DNA of 64,000 nt, taken from NCBI RefSeq assembly GCF_028885415.1, contig NZ_CP118527.1, positions 2,418,001-2,482,000 on the forward strand, written 5' to 3'. This stretch comes from Streptomyces coeruleorubidus (GTDB lineage: Bacteria > Actinomycetota > Actinomycetes > Streptomycetales > Streptomycetaceae). This document shows, piece after piece, positions 33,375-41,003 of this stretch; position 1 is the stretch's first letter; each line of letters opens with the position of its first letter. Both the position numbers and the translations under genes were made by a program. The notes under the pieces are model-generated. The model was not told where the DNA came from. It was given only the letters and a program-made list of their open reading frames with translations, and made no database searches.

Positions 33375-34721
33375 TCAGGACATGCCGGCACGTGAGCCCG
33401 GGGTGATGGTCGTGTCCGGCGCGGACCGTGTCTCGACTCGGCGTAGCCAGAGCAGGGCCCCGAACAACAGCACCGCACCGGTCAGCAGCCACGGCAGCGG
33501 GCCCGGCCGCAACGCGCCGACGACGAGGCCGGCGAGCGCGCCGACCAGTTGCAGGGCGAGGGACTGGACGGACAGGGCGGTGGCGCGGCCGGCGCTCGTA
33601 ACGCGGCGGTGCAGCAGGTCGTTCTGGTTCGGGGACGCGGCGCCGATGCCGAGGTAGAGCAAGCAGAAGCCGACGACCGCGAGGGCCGTGGCGAGCGGGT
33701 GCGTGGTGGTCGCGATGAGACCGAGCAGCAGCATGCCGCCCGCACCCGTCACGAGACAGACCAGCACGGCCCGCTCGCCACTGCCCGCGATCCGGGCGGC
33801 GAGCGGCGCGAGGTGGCTGCCGACACCGTTGCAGACGAAGCCCGCGCAGGCGAGCGCGGCGTACACCATCGCTCCGGAGCCGGGCGCTCCGGTCAGCTCG
33901 ACGGTGCGGCCCGGGATGAGCAGTTCGATGGCGGCCAGGGCACTGCCGACGGCCGCGGCGGTGAGCAGGACCCGCCGGACCAGCGCGTCATGTCCGCCCA
34001 GCCGCAGTCCGCCCAGGATGGTGACCGGGACGCCGCGCAGCACGGAACGCAGGGTGGCCTCAGGCCGCGGCGGCTCGCGCAGGACGGTCAGGACGTAGCA
34101 GACGAAGACGACCCTGAGCGCGGCTCCCAGCAGCACGGGAACGGACAGGGGCAGCACCGCCCCGGACGTCGCCTCGCTCAGCCGGGCCCCGAGATCGGAC
34201 CCTGCGCCGAGCAGCCAGGGCAGGGCACCGCCGAGCAGGAGGCCGGCCGCGAGTGCGGCGGAGGTCGCGGAGCCGCCCCGGGCCAGGCCCGTCCGCAGCT
34301 CGGCGTCGGGGCCGGAATGCGCCTGGACCGTGTCGACGTACCAGGCCTCGGCGGTACCGCTGGCCAGGGCACGGGCCGCGCCCATGAGCACCATGCCGGC
34401 GGTGAGCACCCAGGCGGTGGTGCCGAGGCCCACCAGGGTGAAGGCGACCACGTTGAGCGCGCCGGCCATGGCCAGGACGGGCCGGCGCCCGAGGAAGTCG
34501 GAGAGCCCGCCCGTGGGCAGCTCCAGTACGGCCACGGTCAGCGAGTGGGCGGCGAAGAGGCCCGCCACCGCGGCGAGGGACATGCCGCGCTCGCCGAACA
34601 GCAGGACCATCGAGGCCATGCCGAGGCCCGGCGGCAGCCATAACAGCGCGCAGACGGTGACGTACCGACGGCGAGCGGTCCGTATCCCGGGCGCCTCCGG
34701 CGGCTCTCGCAGCTCTGTCAT
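33375..34721 (-). CDS. MFS transporter containing a TTA codon
   Basis: The 448-residue protein has 11-12 hydrophobic segments. The MFS loop 2-3 motif appears as GGLSDFLGRRPVLAM (about 72-86). It overlaps the ArsR regulator by 4 bp (ATGA), so it is probably regulated by and coupled to it. Codon 27 is TTA (positions 34641-34643), a Leu codon that in Streptomyces needs the bldA tRNA. The substrate is unknown; drug or metabolite export is the usual role of such regulator-transporter pairs. The TTA suggests use late in development or in stationary phase. Confidence 0.9.
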   Translation of the reverse strand: MTELREPPEAPGIRTARRRYVTVCALLWLPPGLGMASMVLLFGERGMSLAAVAGLFAAHSLTVAVLELPTGGLSDFLGRRPVLAMAGALNVVAFTLVGLGTTAWVLTAGMVLMGAARALASGTAEAWYVDTVQAHSGPDAELRTGLARGGSATSAALAAGLLLGGALPWLLGAGSDLGARLSEATSGAVLPLSVPVLLGAALRVVFVCYVLTVLREPPRPEATLRSVLRGVPVTILGGLRLGGHDALVRRVLLTAAAVGSALAAIELLIPGRTVELTGAPGSGAMVYAALACAGFVCNGVGSHLAPLAARIAGSGERAVLVCLVTGAGGMLLLGLIATTTHPLATALAVVGFCLLYLGIGAASPNQNDLLHRRVTSAGRATALSVQSLALQLVGALAGLVVGALRPGPLPWLLTGAVLLFGALLWLRRVETRSAPDTTITPGSRAGMS

Positions 34722-35335
34722 GAGGAGCTCTCGGCTTCCGTGTCCTCACGGTCGTGCGGGGCGAGCGGCAGCCCGGCGGTGAGGAGCATGACGTGCTCGG
34801 CGCGCGGGTCCTGCGCGTCCCGCGCGGTCAGTTCCTCCAGCTTCCGGGCAATGGTTTCCCAGAGCTCGGTGAGCGACTCGGCCGTCAGCCGGGGCATGAG
34901 GTCGCTGATCCCGGAGGGCTCCACCCACTCCTGGCCGAACCGCCCGGCGGCCATGTCCGCCTCGTGCCGGGCGAGGGACGTCTCCAGGTGCTCCAGCTGC
35001 CGCCGCCGCGCCAGGCTGACGAAGGCACGGCCCGCCTCGGAGGCCTCCATCGCCTCGTTGCTCCAGGACGTCAGAGTGTGCAGCGCCCGCCAGCGCCGCT
35101 CCCGCCCGTCACGGTGCTCGGCCTCGGCGATGAACGCGTACTTCGCCAGCACGCGCAGGTGGTAACTGGTCGAAGCCGACGACTCCCCCGTCCGCGCGGC
35201 GAGCTCACTGGCCGTGGCGGGCCCGTCCTGCCGCAGCAGCCCGAGCAACTGGATGCGCAGGGGGTGGGTGAGGGCCTTCAGGGCGTGCGTGTCGTGCTCG
35301 GGGTCGAGTACGCGCTTGTGCTCGTCGCTGTCCAT
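34718..35335 (-). CDS. ArsR-like winged-helix regulator
   Basis: The protein has 205 residues from ATG 35335. The DNA-binding domain is at about 20-90: ALTHPLRIQLLGLLRQDGPATASELAARTGESSASTSYHL (split here by position) with recognition helix near 55-68 and wing AEHRDGRERRWR. It has no CxC metal site, so it does not look like a metal sensor. The C-terminal half is helical (ARRRQLEHLETSLARHEADM). It is the first gene of an operon with the MFS transporter and probably represses it. A TTTTGCAAAA dyad lies about 45 bp upstream. Confidence 0.9.
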   Translation of the reverse strand: MDSDEHKRVLDPEHDTHALKALTHPLRIQLLGLLRQDGPATASELAARTGESSASTSYHLRVLAKYAFIAEAEHRDGRERRWRALHTLTSWSNEAMEASEAGRAFVSLARRRQLEHLETSLARHEADMAAGRFGQEWVEPSGISDLMPRLTAESLTELWETIARKLEELTARDAQDPRAEHVMLLTAGLPLAPHDREDTEAESSS

Positions 35336-35375
35336 GCGGGCAGGGTAGGCGGCTGCCGACATTCACCAAAAGACT

Positions 35376-35385
35376 TTTTGCAAAA
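35376..35385. promoter_or_regulatory. AT-rich dyad TTTTGCAAAA upstream of the ArsR-like gene
   Basis: The 10-bp perfect palindrome sits in an AT-rich patch (35361-35392) and is flanked by CAAA and TTTG. It lies between the ArsR-like start at 35335 and the S4-domain gene at 35469. Such AT-rich dyads are typical regulator sites in these genomes. It is a candidate operator for the ArsR-like protein and could also influence the divergent S4 gene. Confidence 0.5.
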
Positions 35386-35468
35386 CTTGTTTGGCGGACC
35401 TGCATGAGGGACGATTCCTTGCCCGGACGGCCCGAAATCAGGTGACTCGAAGGACTAAGGTCGGGGAC

Positions 35469-36020
35469 ATGGCTTCCGAAGGCGCGGAGAACGACGGGAC
35501 GGGCGACACGAAGGCCGTGGACCCGAAGGTCGCGGCGGCGATCGCCGCCGCCGAGGCGGCCGGGCCGCAGAGCGGCGAGACCGTCCGAGTCGACAGCTGG
35601 ATCTGGGCCGTTCGCCTCGTCAAGACCCGTTCCCTGGGCGCCACCGCATGCCGGGGTGGACACGTCCGCGTCAACGGCGAGCGTGTGAAGCCCGCCCACG
35701 CCGTACGCGTCGGCGATGAGGTGCGCCTGCGGCACGAGGGGCGGGAGCGGGTCGTCATCGTCAAAAGGCTGATCCGCAAGCGGGTCGGCGCCCCCGTGGC
35801 CGCCCAGTGCTACATCGACAACTCCCCGCCGCCCCCGCCCCGCGAGGCCGTCGCCCCGGCCGGAATCCGCGACCGCGGCGCGGGCCGCCCGACGAAGCGG
35901 GACCGCCGCGAACTGGAACGCCTACGCGGCCTGGCCGGTCCCGGCCCGGGCCCCGTACCCGGCCCGGGCCCCGGCGGAGGACTGGGCCCCGGCGGAGGAC
36001 TGGGCAAACCGAGGCCGTGA
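35469..36020 (+). CDS. S4-domain RNA-binding protein (HSP15-like)
   Basis: The protein has 183 residues from ATG 35469. The S4 RNA-binding domain is at about 38-100: VRVDSWIWAVRLVKTRSLGA, then HVRVNGERVKPAHAVRVGDEVR. It resembles HslR/HSP15, which binds stalled 50S subunits carrying nascent chains. The N-terminal 35 residues are Ala/Glu-rich, and the C-terminal 45 residues are low complexity with GPGPVPGPGP and repeated GLGPGGG. The DNA of this tail is repetitive and may vary in length between strains. Confidence 0.88.
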   Translation: MASEGAENDGTGDTKAVDPKVAAAIAAAEAAGPQSGETVRVDSWIWAVRLVKTRSLGATACRGGHVRVNGERVKPAHAVRVGDEVRLRHEGRERVVIVKRLIRKRVGAPVAAQCYIDNSPPPPPREAVAPAGIRDRGAGRPTKRDRRELERLRGLAGPGPGPVPGPGPGGGLGPGGGLGKPRP

Positions 36021-36038
36021 GCAGCGCCCGCGACACGG

Positions 36039-36503
36039 TCACGCCCGGACCCGCAGCAGGCGCAGCAGCTCCGCGTTGTGCCCCCGCCGCGCCCAGGCGA
36101 TGAGGCCGAGCGGCACGATCAGGATGAGCGGCGTCGCCGCGTACTGCCCGTCGAAGACGGCGATCTGAACGACGAACGCGCCCACCATCAGCGCGCCCAG
36201 CGCCATCGCCGCCACCGACTGGAGCACCGGGATCAACAGGGCGACCGCTCCGGCCAGTTCGAGCGCACCGATGGTGTACATCCCCGCGCTGCCCCAGCCG
36301 AGCTCATCGAACGACTCGGCAGCCGACGAGTGCGCGATGAGCTTGGGCAGCGCGCCCGCGATCCCGTAGAAGAGGGCGAGCAGTACCTGGAGACCGCGTA
36401 GCGCGATCCGGGCACGCCGCCCGCGAGCGGTCGCGGACTCGGCGACGACGACACCGGCCGGGGCGGAGGGGGCGGCGGTGACGGGAGCGGTGGTCTCGGA
36501 CAT
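36039..36503 (-). CDS. DoxX-like small membrane protein
   Basis: The 154-residue protein starts at ATG 36503 behind GGAG. Four hydrophobic segments (about 36-52, 75-96, 99-117, 122-140) and the block LFYGIAGALPKLIAHSSAAESFDELG are typical of the DoxX/DoxD-like family. Members sit with electron-transfer or oxidative-stress functions, but the activity here is not known. The N-terminal 30 residues are Ala/Val/Thr rich and polar. It is convergent with the S4 gene, separated by 18 bp. Confidence 0.88.
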   Translation of the reverse strand: MSETTAPVTAAPSAPAGVVVAESATARGRRARIALRGLQVLLALFYGIAGALPKLIAHSSAAESFDELGWGSAGMYTIGALELAGAVALLIPVLQSVAAMALGALMVGAFVVQIAVFDGQYAATPLILIVPLGLIAWARRGHNAELLRLLRVRA

Positions 36504-36618
36504 GGAGTTCTCCTGTGGGAAGCGGTCCGTGGTGGCGTCGCAGGGGTAGACCGCCCCTCGCCCTCGAACTCATCGCCCCCGGCGGATTTTCACCCCGACC
36601 TGCTCCGGCCCGCACTCG

Positions 36619-37677
36619 TCACGGGCAGAGCCGCCGGAGTCTTTCCGATGGGTATGGAGTCGTCCTGCTCACCTCCTGGATCGTTCGGTAGAAGTCCGTC
36701 ATCACGGCCGCGACCGGCGCGTTGCGGGTGAGGATCTTCGCCGTCCCGGGTGGCACCCCGGCCGACTGTTGTCCTTCGGCCCATGCCCGTATCAGTGCTC
36801 CGCGTATCTCCCAGTCCGCGCCGTGCAGGGCGGTGACGAGCCAGTTCACGAGGTAACTGGCCGTGTAACAGCGGTCGTAGCCGGCGTGCCGGTCGTAGAA
36901 GTCGCTCTCGGTGGGCGAGAGGTCGAAGCGGGTGGCCAGGGCGAGGCCGTAGTCGGCGAAGTACAGGCGCCGGCCGTCGGTCAGGACATTCTCGAAGTGG
37001 GCGTCGAAATGGAGCAGCCCCCGGCTGTTCATGAAGGACGTGCCGATCCGCAGTTCCTTCTCCACCTGTGAGCAGGCCCGGTCGAGAGCCTCGCCGCCCG
37101 TTCGTACCTGCGCCGTGAGCCACGCGTGCAACGTCTGGGGGACGTACTCCAGGAACAGCGCGACGCTCGCCGAGGACTGCCGCAGTGCCTCGATACGGCG
37201 CCGCACTTCCGCGCTCCCTCCCCAGTAGGCCACGGCCCGTTCCACATCGGCCAGTTCCTCGACAAGGGTGGGCGCCTCGTCCGGCAGCACACGCCAGTGG
37301 TACATCAGTGGAAAGCCGTGATACTGCCCGGAGAGCACCCAGTTCGTCGTCATCGCGTGGACGGCGACCTCACGCCACGCGCCGAACCCGGGCCCGCCGA
37401 CGCCGTACTGGCAGAAGGTGGGGAGCCCGAACACGTTGGCCGTGGACCGGAGGTGTTCCGGCCGCCGCTCCAGGTCCGTCAGGGGCACCCGCTTCACGAA
37501 GACCGGCGTGCCGGCCACGTCCATCCGGGCCGACTTCCCACCGATGCCCGTCCCCAACGGCACGGCCGCGTCCACCAGTTCGCGCAGCTCGGCGTCCCCG
37601 CACGACGCCAGGGACGTCGAAACCGTGTCGTAGCCGGTCAGTCGCCCGGCCTCCCCCACCCCGTACCCCTCACGCAC
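36619..37677 (-). CDS. Protein-kinase-like/aminoglycoside-phosphotransferase-like protein
   Basis: The protein has 352 residues from GTG 37677. A Gly-rich loop LGTGIGGKS (41-49) is followed by Lys62 in VFVKRVP, matching the beta3 lysine. The catalytic loop is HFDAHFEN (223-230) and the DFG equivalent is DYG (242-244). The fold is thus an atypical kinase, probably active, with unknown substrate. The gene overlaps the methyltransferase by 8 bp and starts (V/M)REGYGVGEAG, similar to the opening of its neighbour (MREGYEGTG). No membrane segment or extra sensor domain is seen. Confidence 0.85.
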   Translation of the reverse strand: MREGYGVGEAGRLTGYDTVSTSLASCGDAELRELVDAAVPLGTGIGGKSARMDVAGTPVFVKRVPLTDLERRPEHLRSTANVFGLPTFCQYGVGGPGFGAWREVAVHAMTTNWVLSGQYHGFPLMYHWRVLPDEAPTLVEELADVERAVAYWGGSAEVRRRIEALRQSSASVALFLEYVPQTLHAWLTAQVRTGGEALDRACSQVEKELRIGTSFMNSRGLLHFDAHFENVLTDGRRLYFADYGLALATRFDLSPTESDFYDRHAGYDRCYTASYLVNWLVTALHGADWEIRGALIRAWAEGQQSAGVPPGTAKILTRNAPVAAVMTDFYRTIQEVSRTTPYPSERLRRLCP

Positions 37678-38368
37678 CTCGGCCGCCCAGACCGCCGGGC
37701 ACCGCCCTCACCCAGGTCCGGTCCTCCGTCAGGTACTGGTCCACCCTCAGGCCCGTCTCCCCCAGCGCCTCCTCGAACTGTTCCTCGGTCAGCGGTCGTG
37801 CCCGGAACGTCTGGGTCCATGCCGCGTCCGGGAACTCGTACTCCGCGCGCACCGAGTTGACCCCGTCGCCGACCGGCTCCGACGACACGATCCGCACGGT
37901 GAAGCCGCTGGGGTCCACCCGCTCGCGCGGCACGTTCGTGTGGTAATCCTCGCCCTCCCGCTGGATGAGCACGGAGCCGCCCCCCGCGACATGCCGCACG
38001 CACGTGCGCAGCAGGCCCCGCCGCACCTCGGCGTCCCCGGCGTGCACGAGGAACGACGCGAGCAGCACCACGTCGAACTTCTCACCCAGGTCCAGGTCCT
38101 CGATCGGACTGCATATCGTCCGCGCCCCGCGTACCCGCTCCAGCATCTCGGCGGACTCGTCCACCGCCGTGACCCTGAACCCGCGCTCCAGCAGCGCGTG
38201 GGTCATGCGCCCGACGCCGCTGCCCAGCTCCAGGATGCGCGCGCCCGCCGGCACCGCTGCCGCGATGACGTCCGGTTCGTCCCTCACGGGCAACCGCGAG
38301 TAGAGCTCCACCGCGCAGCCGTCCGGGGTGATGGCCCCGGGCCCCGTCCCCTCGTACCCCTCACGCAT
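37670..38368 (-). CDS. SAM-dependent methyltransferase overlapping the kinase-like gene
   Basis: The protein has 232 residues from ATG 38368 (GGAG six bases upstream; ATG 38380 is an alternative). Motif I is ILELGSGVGRMTHALLE, followed by VTAVDESAEMLERV, a third block FDVVLLASFLVHAGD and GGSVLIQREGEDYH. It is a small-molecule-type class I methyltransferase. It overlaps the kinase-like gene by 8 bp, so the two are translationally coupled. The opening MREGYEGTGPGAITPDG resembles that of the kinase-like protein. The substrate is unknown. Confidence 0.85.
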   Translation of the reverse strand: MREGYEGTGPGAITPDGCAVELYSRLPVRDEPDVIAAAVPAGARILELGSGVGRMTHALLERGFRVTAVDESAEMLERVRGARTICSPIEDLDLGEKFDVVLLASFLVHAGDAEVRRGLLRTCVRHVAGGGSVLIQREGEDYHTNVPRERVDPSGFTVRIVSSEPVGDGVNSVRAEYEFPDAAWTQTFRARPLTEEQFEEALGETGLRVDQYLTEDRTWVRAVPGGLGGRGA

Positions 38369-38471
38369 TTTCAGCTCCATGTCCGCCCAACGGACCGCAC
38401 CCGCACGCCCGTTCCCGCCCCGGCTGCCTTCACCCGACCGAGTGAACGGGCCACCGGCTTCCGTGAGCCGA

Positions 38472-38551
38472 GGGCCACGGGCGCCGGGACCACGGGCGCC
38501 GAGGGCCACGGGCGCCTACAGCGGAACCCAGACGCCTACAGCGGGAACCAG
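38472..38551. repeat. Tandem repeats at the 3' end of the acyltransferase gene
   Basis: Three copies of GGGCCACGGGCGCC (one with a base change) occur at 38472-38516. They are followed by two copies of CGCCTACAGCGGAACC (about 38513-38551). The second pair spans the stop codon (38536-38538) of the neighbouring leftward gene, duplicating its final coding bases downstream of the stop. Confidence 0.75.
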
Positions 38552-39447
38552 CCGTGCCCCACGTACCAGTGACCGCCCGCCCGCAGGTGATCCCCCACCA
38601 CCCGCTCCACCGACGTCCGCCTCGGCAGGCTCGCCACCGGCAGGTCCGGGTCGCCGAAGACGAACCGGACGGGCTCGGTGTCCGCCGGTTCCGGCTCTTC
38701 GCCGGGGTCACGACCGGCCTCGAAGCGTTCCTGGAAGCGGACGATGTTGGAGTCCGGGTCGAGGTACCGCTTCAACTGCGGGTCGAGCAGCCAGGAATGA
38801 CACACCGCGACCTGGTACCGCTCCTGCGGAAAGTGGCGGGCGAAGAACTCCCGCGCCAGTTCCAGGGAACGGTCGCAGGCCGCCGGGGACAGCGGCCCGT
38901 GGAAGTCCGGGATGTGCAGGTTCAGACAGGGCTCCCCCGGCGTCACGTCCAGCCCGGCCGCCGCCACCGCCCGCCCCGTCCGCTGCCCGAGGCGCGCCCG
39001 CTCGAACTGAAGCCGCCCCAACTGGTACAGCTCACCTCGGAAGTGGTGCGTGAGCCACTGGGGGACCTTCACCCCTCCCCTGCCGTGCTGCCGTCGATGG
39101 TGCGCCATGTTCCGCCCGAGGTCGGCGAGCGTGCGGCGGCTGACGTCGGAGGTGACACCCCGCTCCTGGTGATATGCGCGCGTGTACGGCAGCGCCGCGA
39201 CGAACACGTACACGGCGAAGTACGGCCCCAGCGCCGCCGGGGCCTCCTCGACGCGCTCAGCGAGCGGTACCGCGACCCCGATCTCCCCGATGTCCCGCAC
39301 CAGGTCTTCGACGCACTCCTCCAGGAACCTCATGGCCCCGGTGTCCGCAGTGAGCGCCCGCCGTAGAGCGACCAGGTCGTTGATGTCCTCGTGCGGCACC
39401 GCGAGGTCGAGCAGGACCTCGGGGAACGCGTCGGCGTCCGGCAGCAT
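38536..39447 (-). CDS. Acyltransferase-domain protein of the GNAT-C type (putative)
   Basis: The protein has 303 residues from ATG 39447 (MLPDADAFPEVLLDLAVPHED). The N-terminal half is helical with an Arg/His-rich stretch. The C-terminal part contains HSWLLDPQLKRYLDPDSNI and FQERFEAGRD, which I associate with the GNAT_C region of streptomycete acyltransferase-domain proteins. The closing block is RVVGDHLRAGGHWYVGHGWF. I am moderately sure of the family; the substrate is unknown. The stop lies in a duplicated repeat, so the last residues may vary between strains. It is the first gene upstream of the methyltransferase/kinase-like pair, 167 bp away. Confidence 0.75.
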   Translation of the reverse strand: MLPDADAFPEVLLDLAVPHEDINDLVALRRALTADTGAMRFLEECVEDLVRDIGEIGVAVPLAERVEEAPAALGPYFAVYVFVAALPYTRAYHQERGVTSDVSRRTLADLGRNMAHHRRQHGRGGVKVPQWLTHHFRGELYQLGRLQFERARLGQRTGRAVAAAGLDVTPGEPCLNLHIPDFHGPLSPAACDRSLELAREFFARHFPQERYQVAVCHSWLLDPQLKRYLDPDSNIVRFQERFEAGRDPGEEPEPADTEPVRFVFGDPDLPVASLPRRTSVERVVGDHLRAGGHWYVGHGWFPL

Positions 39448-39522
39448 GCACGGCCCCCTCTGTCTGCCTTGGTGAACTCTCGCCACGAAGGGTACGTTGC
39501 AAGCAGGAGTGGTGATCGAGCG

Positions 39523-39786
39523 ATGCGTACAGGCAGTGAACCGAAGACTGCGCGCAGTGCCCTGCGGGCGCGCTTCTGGTTGAGCGTGTGGGGGCTTGTC
39601 TGGGCACTCTTCGGCACGGTCGCTTTCACGCTCGCCGGGCGGACCGGCTGGGCCATCGCCTGTGGCGCGCTGCTGCTGGTCGTCACGATCGACCTCGTCG
39701 TCGTCCTCAGGCACATCCGCCAGGGCCCGCACTACCAGCCGGGCCCCGACATCCCGCCCTACCGTCCACCGGACGATCACCCCTGA
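39523..39786 (+). CDS. Small DUF6343-like membrane protein
   Basis: The 87-residue protein starts at ATG 39523, with AGGAG at 39505-39509 at a long spacing. The sequence MRTGSEPKTARSALRARFW precedes two hydrophobic segments (about 18-40 and 43-64) and a tail RQGPHYQPGPDIPPYRPP. This resembles the streptomycete DUF6343 family from memory. The function is unknown. The last codons lie in a tandem repeat (39771-39829), so the C terminus may be of recent origin. It is divergent from the acyltransferase-like gene. Confidence 0.8.
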   Translation: MRTGSEPKTARSALRARFWLSVWGLVWALFGTVAFTLAGRTGWAIACGALLLVVTIDLVVVLRHIRQGPHYQPGPDIPPYRPPDDHP

Positions 39787-39829
39787 GACGGACGATCACC
39801 CCCTGAGGCGGACGGATCAACCCTGAGGC
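39771..39829. repeat. ~20-bp tandem repeat across the DUF6343 stop codon
   Basis: Three units of GGACGATCACCCCTGAGGC type follow each other, and the first contains the TGA stop of the upstream gene (39784-39786). Each copy supplies a TGA, so expansion of the array would not extend the protein. Confidence 0.8.
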
Positions 39830-39845
39830 GGACAGGGACGGCCGC

Positions 39846-40226
39846 TCACGAGTCGAAGCGCGCCGCCTTCACAAACCGCGGGTTCGGGTCCAGCGCGGCG
39901 GCCAGACGGAAGTGGCGCTTGGCCTGGTCGGGGCGGTTCTGCCGCTCATACGTGCGGGCGAGCGCGAAGTGCGCGAACGCGTTGTCCGGCTCGCGTTCCA
40001 GGACGATCGAGAACTCGAGCTCCGCCGGCCTCAGCTGCGCCGCCGCGAAGAAGGCACGCGCCCGCAGCAGCCGCGCGGCCGTGTTCTCCGGGTGCGCGGC
40101 GATGACTCCGTCGAGCAGCTTCACCGCGCCCCGCGGGTCCCGCGCCGCGAGCAGCTGCTCGGCGGCACGGAAGTCGATGACGTGCGTCTCCGGGGTACGT
40201 CCGGTCGAACCGCTGGTCTCGGGCAC
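39846..40226 (-). CDS. Tetratricopeptide-repeat protein
   Basis: The 126-residue protein has about two to three TPR helix pairs: AEQLLAARDPRGAVKLLDGVIAAHPEN (split in two helices), ARLLRARAFFAAAQLRPAEL and AFAHFALARTYERQNRPDQAKRHFRLAAAL. Such proteins act as protein-interaction scaffolds. There is no signal peptide or membrane segment. It lies 50 bp downstream of coaE on the same strand and may be co-transcribed with it. The partner is unknown. Confidence 0.93.
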   Translation of the reverse strand: MPETSGSTGRTPETHVIDFRAAEQLLAARDPRGAVKLLDGVIAAHPENTAARLLRARAFFAAAQLRPAELEFSIVLEREPDNAFAHFALARTYERQNRPDQAKRHFRLAAALDPNPRFVKAARFDS

Positions 40227-40276
40227 GGCAGAGTCCTTCCCTCACTGCGAGGGTTCAACGCCCCCGCGAGATGCCG

Positions 40277-40897
40277 CTATTCCTGAGGGGACGGCCGGGA
40301 CACGTTCGACCTGCGTTCCAGCTCGGCCCACACGTCCTTCACGCGGCGCTCCAGGTCCTCCAGCGGGACGTCGTTGTCGATGACGATGTCCGCGATCTCC
40401 CGGCGCTGCTCGCGTGTCGCCTGGGCGGCCATCCGCGCGCGGGCGTCCTCCTCGGTCATGCCGCGCAGCCGTACGAGCCGGTCGAGCTGGGTCTTTGGGC
40501 TCGCGTCGACGACGATCACGACGTCGTACATCGGCGCCAGGCCGTTCTCCGTGAGGAGCGGGACGTCGTGCACGACGACCGCGTCCTCGGCGGCGGCCTC
40601 TTCGAGTTCGCGGGAGCGGGCGCCCACGAGGGGGTGCACGATCGAGTTGAGCGTGGCGAGCTTCGCCTGGTCGGCGAAGACGATGGAGCCGAGCCTGGGC
40701 CGGTCCAGGCCGCCGTCGGCCGCGAGCACCTCCTCGCCGAAGGCCTCCACGACCGCGGCGAGCCCCGGGGTCCCGGGTGCGACGACCTCCCGCGCGATGC
40801 GGTCCGCGTCGATCAGCACGGCACCGCACTCGACGAGCAGCCGTGACACCTCACTCTTGCCGGCACCGATACCGCCGGTCAGGCCCACCTTCAGCAT
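40277..40897 (-). CDS. coaE: Dephospho-CoA kinase
   Basis: CoaE phosphorylates the 3'-hydroxyl of dephospho-CoA, the last step of coenzyme A synthesis. The 206-residue protein has Walker A GGIGAGKS at 8-15, the [11 protein letters not shown] substrate motif, [11 protein letters not shown], the lid region [20 protein letters not shown] and the closing [16 protein letters not shown]. Length and motifs are complete. It follows the PAC2 gene on the same strand, separated by a hairpin-rich repeat. Confidence 0.97.
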   Translation of the reverse strand: MLKVGLTGGIGAGKSEVSRLLVECGAVLIDADRIAREVVAPGTPGLAAVVEAFGEEVLAADGGLDRPRLGSIVFADQAKLATLNSIVHPLVGARSRELEEAAAEDAVVVHDVPLLTENGLAPMYDVVIVVDASPKTQLDRLVRLRGMTEEDARARMAAQATREQRREIADIVIDNDVPLEDLERRVKDVWAELERRSNVSRPSPQE

Positions 40898-40937
40898 GAG
40901 CCGAGCCTAGACGCTCCGCTCGGGGATGCCAGGTAGA

Positions 40938-40996
40938 GGGTGCGGGCCGGTGGGGGCTGGTCGCGCAGTTCCCCGCACCCCTGTCGGGGCGCGACC
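40938..40996. repeat. Hairpin-rich intergenic repeat (GGGGCTGGTCGCGCAGTTCC type)
   Basis: It contains two interlaced inverted repeats: GGGTGCGGG at 40938-40946 with CCCGCACCC at 40972-40980, and GGTCGCGC at 40959-40966 with GCGCGACC at 40989-40996. The element GGGGCTGGTCGCGCAGTTCC is one I know as a widely dispersed intergenic repeat of Streptomyces. It lies downstream of the PAC2 stop and upstream of coaE and could end or process transcripts. The dispersed nature is recalled knowledge, not seen in this window. Confidence 0.7.
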
Positions 40997-41003
40997 CCAC
41001 CCG

